A DNA stretch of 64,000 bases, from contig NZ_JAAGLU010000010.1 in NCBI RefSeq assembly GCF_010550245.1, positions 62,001-126,000 of the forward strand. Reading direction: 5' to 3'. Below are positions 63,344-64,000 of this stretch, piece after piece; within the stretch, counting starts at the first letter, position 1; the number at the start of each line of letters is the position of its first letter. The translations under genes were made by a program, and so were the position numbers. This DNA is from Streptomyces sp. SID12501. Lineage in GTDB: Bacteria; Actinomycetota; Actinomycetes; Streptomycetales; Streptomycetaceae. The notes beneath the pieces were generated by a model that did not search any database, was not told the origin of the DNA, and was given only the letters and a program-made list of their open reading frames with translations.

Positions 63344-64000
63344 TTACGCCTTGCGCAGGCGGAACGTCAGTGACAGGCCCTCGTCCGTGAAGGCGTCCCC
63401 GTACTTGTCGTCAGCTTCGCCCTGACCGAAGTCCGTGGCGAGAACCTCGTCGGCGATCAGGCCCGAGTGCTCGGCCAGAGCCGCGGTGACCGCCGGGTCC
63501 GTGGACGTCCAGCGGAGCGCGATGCGGTCGGCCACGTCGAGGCCGCTGTTCTTGCGGGCCTCCTGGATCAGCCGGATCGCGTCACGGGCGAGGCCCGCCT
63601 GACGCAGCTCCTCCGTGATCTCCAGGTCGAGGGCGACCGTCGCACCCGAGTCGGACGCCACCGACCAGCCCTCGCGCGGGGTCTCCGTGATGATGACCTC
63701 GTCCGGGGCGAGGGTGACCGTCTCGCCGTCGACCTCGACCGATGCCGTGCCCGCGCGCAGGGCGAGGGACAGCGCTGCCGCGTCGGTGTTCGCGACGGCC
63801 TTCGCGACGTCCTGGACGCGCTTGCCGAACCGCTTGCCCAGGGCGCGGAAGTTGGCCTTGGCGGTGGTGTCGACCAGGGAGCCGCCCACTTCGGAGAGGG
63901 ACGCGAGGGAGCTGACGTTCAGCTCCTCCGTGATCTGCGCGTGCAGTTCGCGGTCGAGGGTGTCGAAGCCGGCCGCCGCGACCAGCGCGCGGGACAGCGG
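63344..64000 (-). CDS. ileS: Isoleucyl-tRNA synthetase, C-terminal part (cut by window edge)
   Basis: About 218 C-terminal residues of IleRS; the frame stays open to the window end, so the apparent ATG at 63889 is an internal codon. The visible part is the end of the C-terminal (anticodon-binding/extension) region of the long actinobacterial IleRS, with DTLDRELHAQITEELNVSSL at the left edge, KANFRALGKRFGKRVQDVAK and RDAIRLIQEARKNSGLDVAD. No active-site motif (HIGH, KMSKS) is in the window. It is convergent with divIVA. Confidence 0.9.
   Translation of the reverse strand, partial: PLSRALVAAAGFDTLDRELHAQITEELNVSSLASLSEVGGSLVDTTAKANFRALGKRFGKRVQDVAKAVANTDAAALSLALRAGTASVEVDGETVTLAPDEVIITETPREGWSVASDSGATVALDLEITEELRQAGLARDAIRLIQEARKNSGLDVADRIALRWTSTDPAVTAALAEHSGLIADEVLATDFGQGEADDKYGDAFTDEGLSLTFRLRKA

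Overview
The window is a high-GC actinobacterial chromosome segment, almost certainly from a Streptomyces. The reasons are the strong G/C bias at third codon positions, the frequent GTG and TTG starts, the class-specific proteins (SepF, long DivIVA, Rv2175c-type DNA-binding protein, DUF3040, SAV_6107-type HEPN, ROK glucokinase) and the gene order. From memory, that order resembles the S. coelicolor SCO2131-to-SCO2076 region read in reverse; this could not be checked here. There are about 60 protein genes. I see no tRNA, rRNA, insertion sequence, prophage or CRISPR array.

Layout. (1) 1-2750: the C-terminal half of a secreted-type cholesterol oxidase, convergent with a long-chain acyl-CoA synthetase. 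(2) 3040-8350: metallophosphoesterase, SRPBCC protein, ArsA-like ATPase, DUF5304-like protein, glucokinase (glkA) and an EEP-family phosphatase/nuclease. (3) 8468-13952: small membrane protein, esterase/lipase, PlsC acyltransferase, a two-component system and a phosphofructokinase with a PPi-type active site. (4) 13996-17585: a fused anthranilate synthase (TrpE-TrpG) behind a Trp-Trp-Trp leader peptide and attenuator, divergent from class II DAHP synthase. (5) 17690-18511: bacterioferritin-associated ferredoxin (iron box) and bacterioferritin. (6) 18696-22815: molybdopterin oxidoreductase, a DUF4396 membrane protein behind a CsoR-like palindrome, endonuclease IV and a PASTA Ser/Thr kinase. (7) 23000-28216: thiO-thiS-thiG behind a TPP riboswitch, then a ferredoxin-reductase-type flavoprotein, an Rv2175c-like regulator and thiE. 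(8) 28349-38901: metF, a Tyr/Gln-rich disordered membrane protein, a CrtI-like oxidase, a DUF4126 protein, a TetR/YhgE/ABC operon behind a perfect palindrome, a HEPN protein, a methyltransferase and DUF3040. (9) 39007-43798: a MoxR-DUF58-transglutaminase operon, followed by a beta-carbonic anhydrase. (10) 44988-63176: the division and cell-wall (dcw) cluster rsmH-ftsL-ftsI-murE-murF-mraY-murD-ftsW-murG-ftsQ-ftsZ-pgeF-yggS-sepF-yggT-divIVA, closed by a strong terminator. (11) The C-terminal end of ileS.

Function. The dcw block makes the lipid-linked peptidoglycan precursor (MurE/F/D, MraY, MurG), polymerises and crosslinks it at the septum (FtsW/FtsI with FtsL/FtsQ), builds and anchors the Z-ring (FtsZ, SepF, YggT) and drives polar growth (DivIVA). 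murC, ddl, ftsA and mraZ are not in the block. The left half is central metabolism (glucose phosphorylation, PFK, shikimate/tryptophan entry, thiamin, folate C1) with several readable cis-elements: a Trp attenuator, a TPP riboswitch, an iron box, a copper-type box, TetR-type palindromes and paired GACAC motifs upstream of ftsZ.

This is mostly conserved core chromosome, and I did not find a wholly new defence or mobile system. The observations most worth a second look are the duplicated start region that creates an upstream ORF at ftsL, the degenerate ABC ATPase in the TetR/YhgE operon, the PPi-type phosphofructokinase, the copper-type box before DUF4396, and the inverted repeats before ftsZ.
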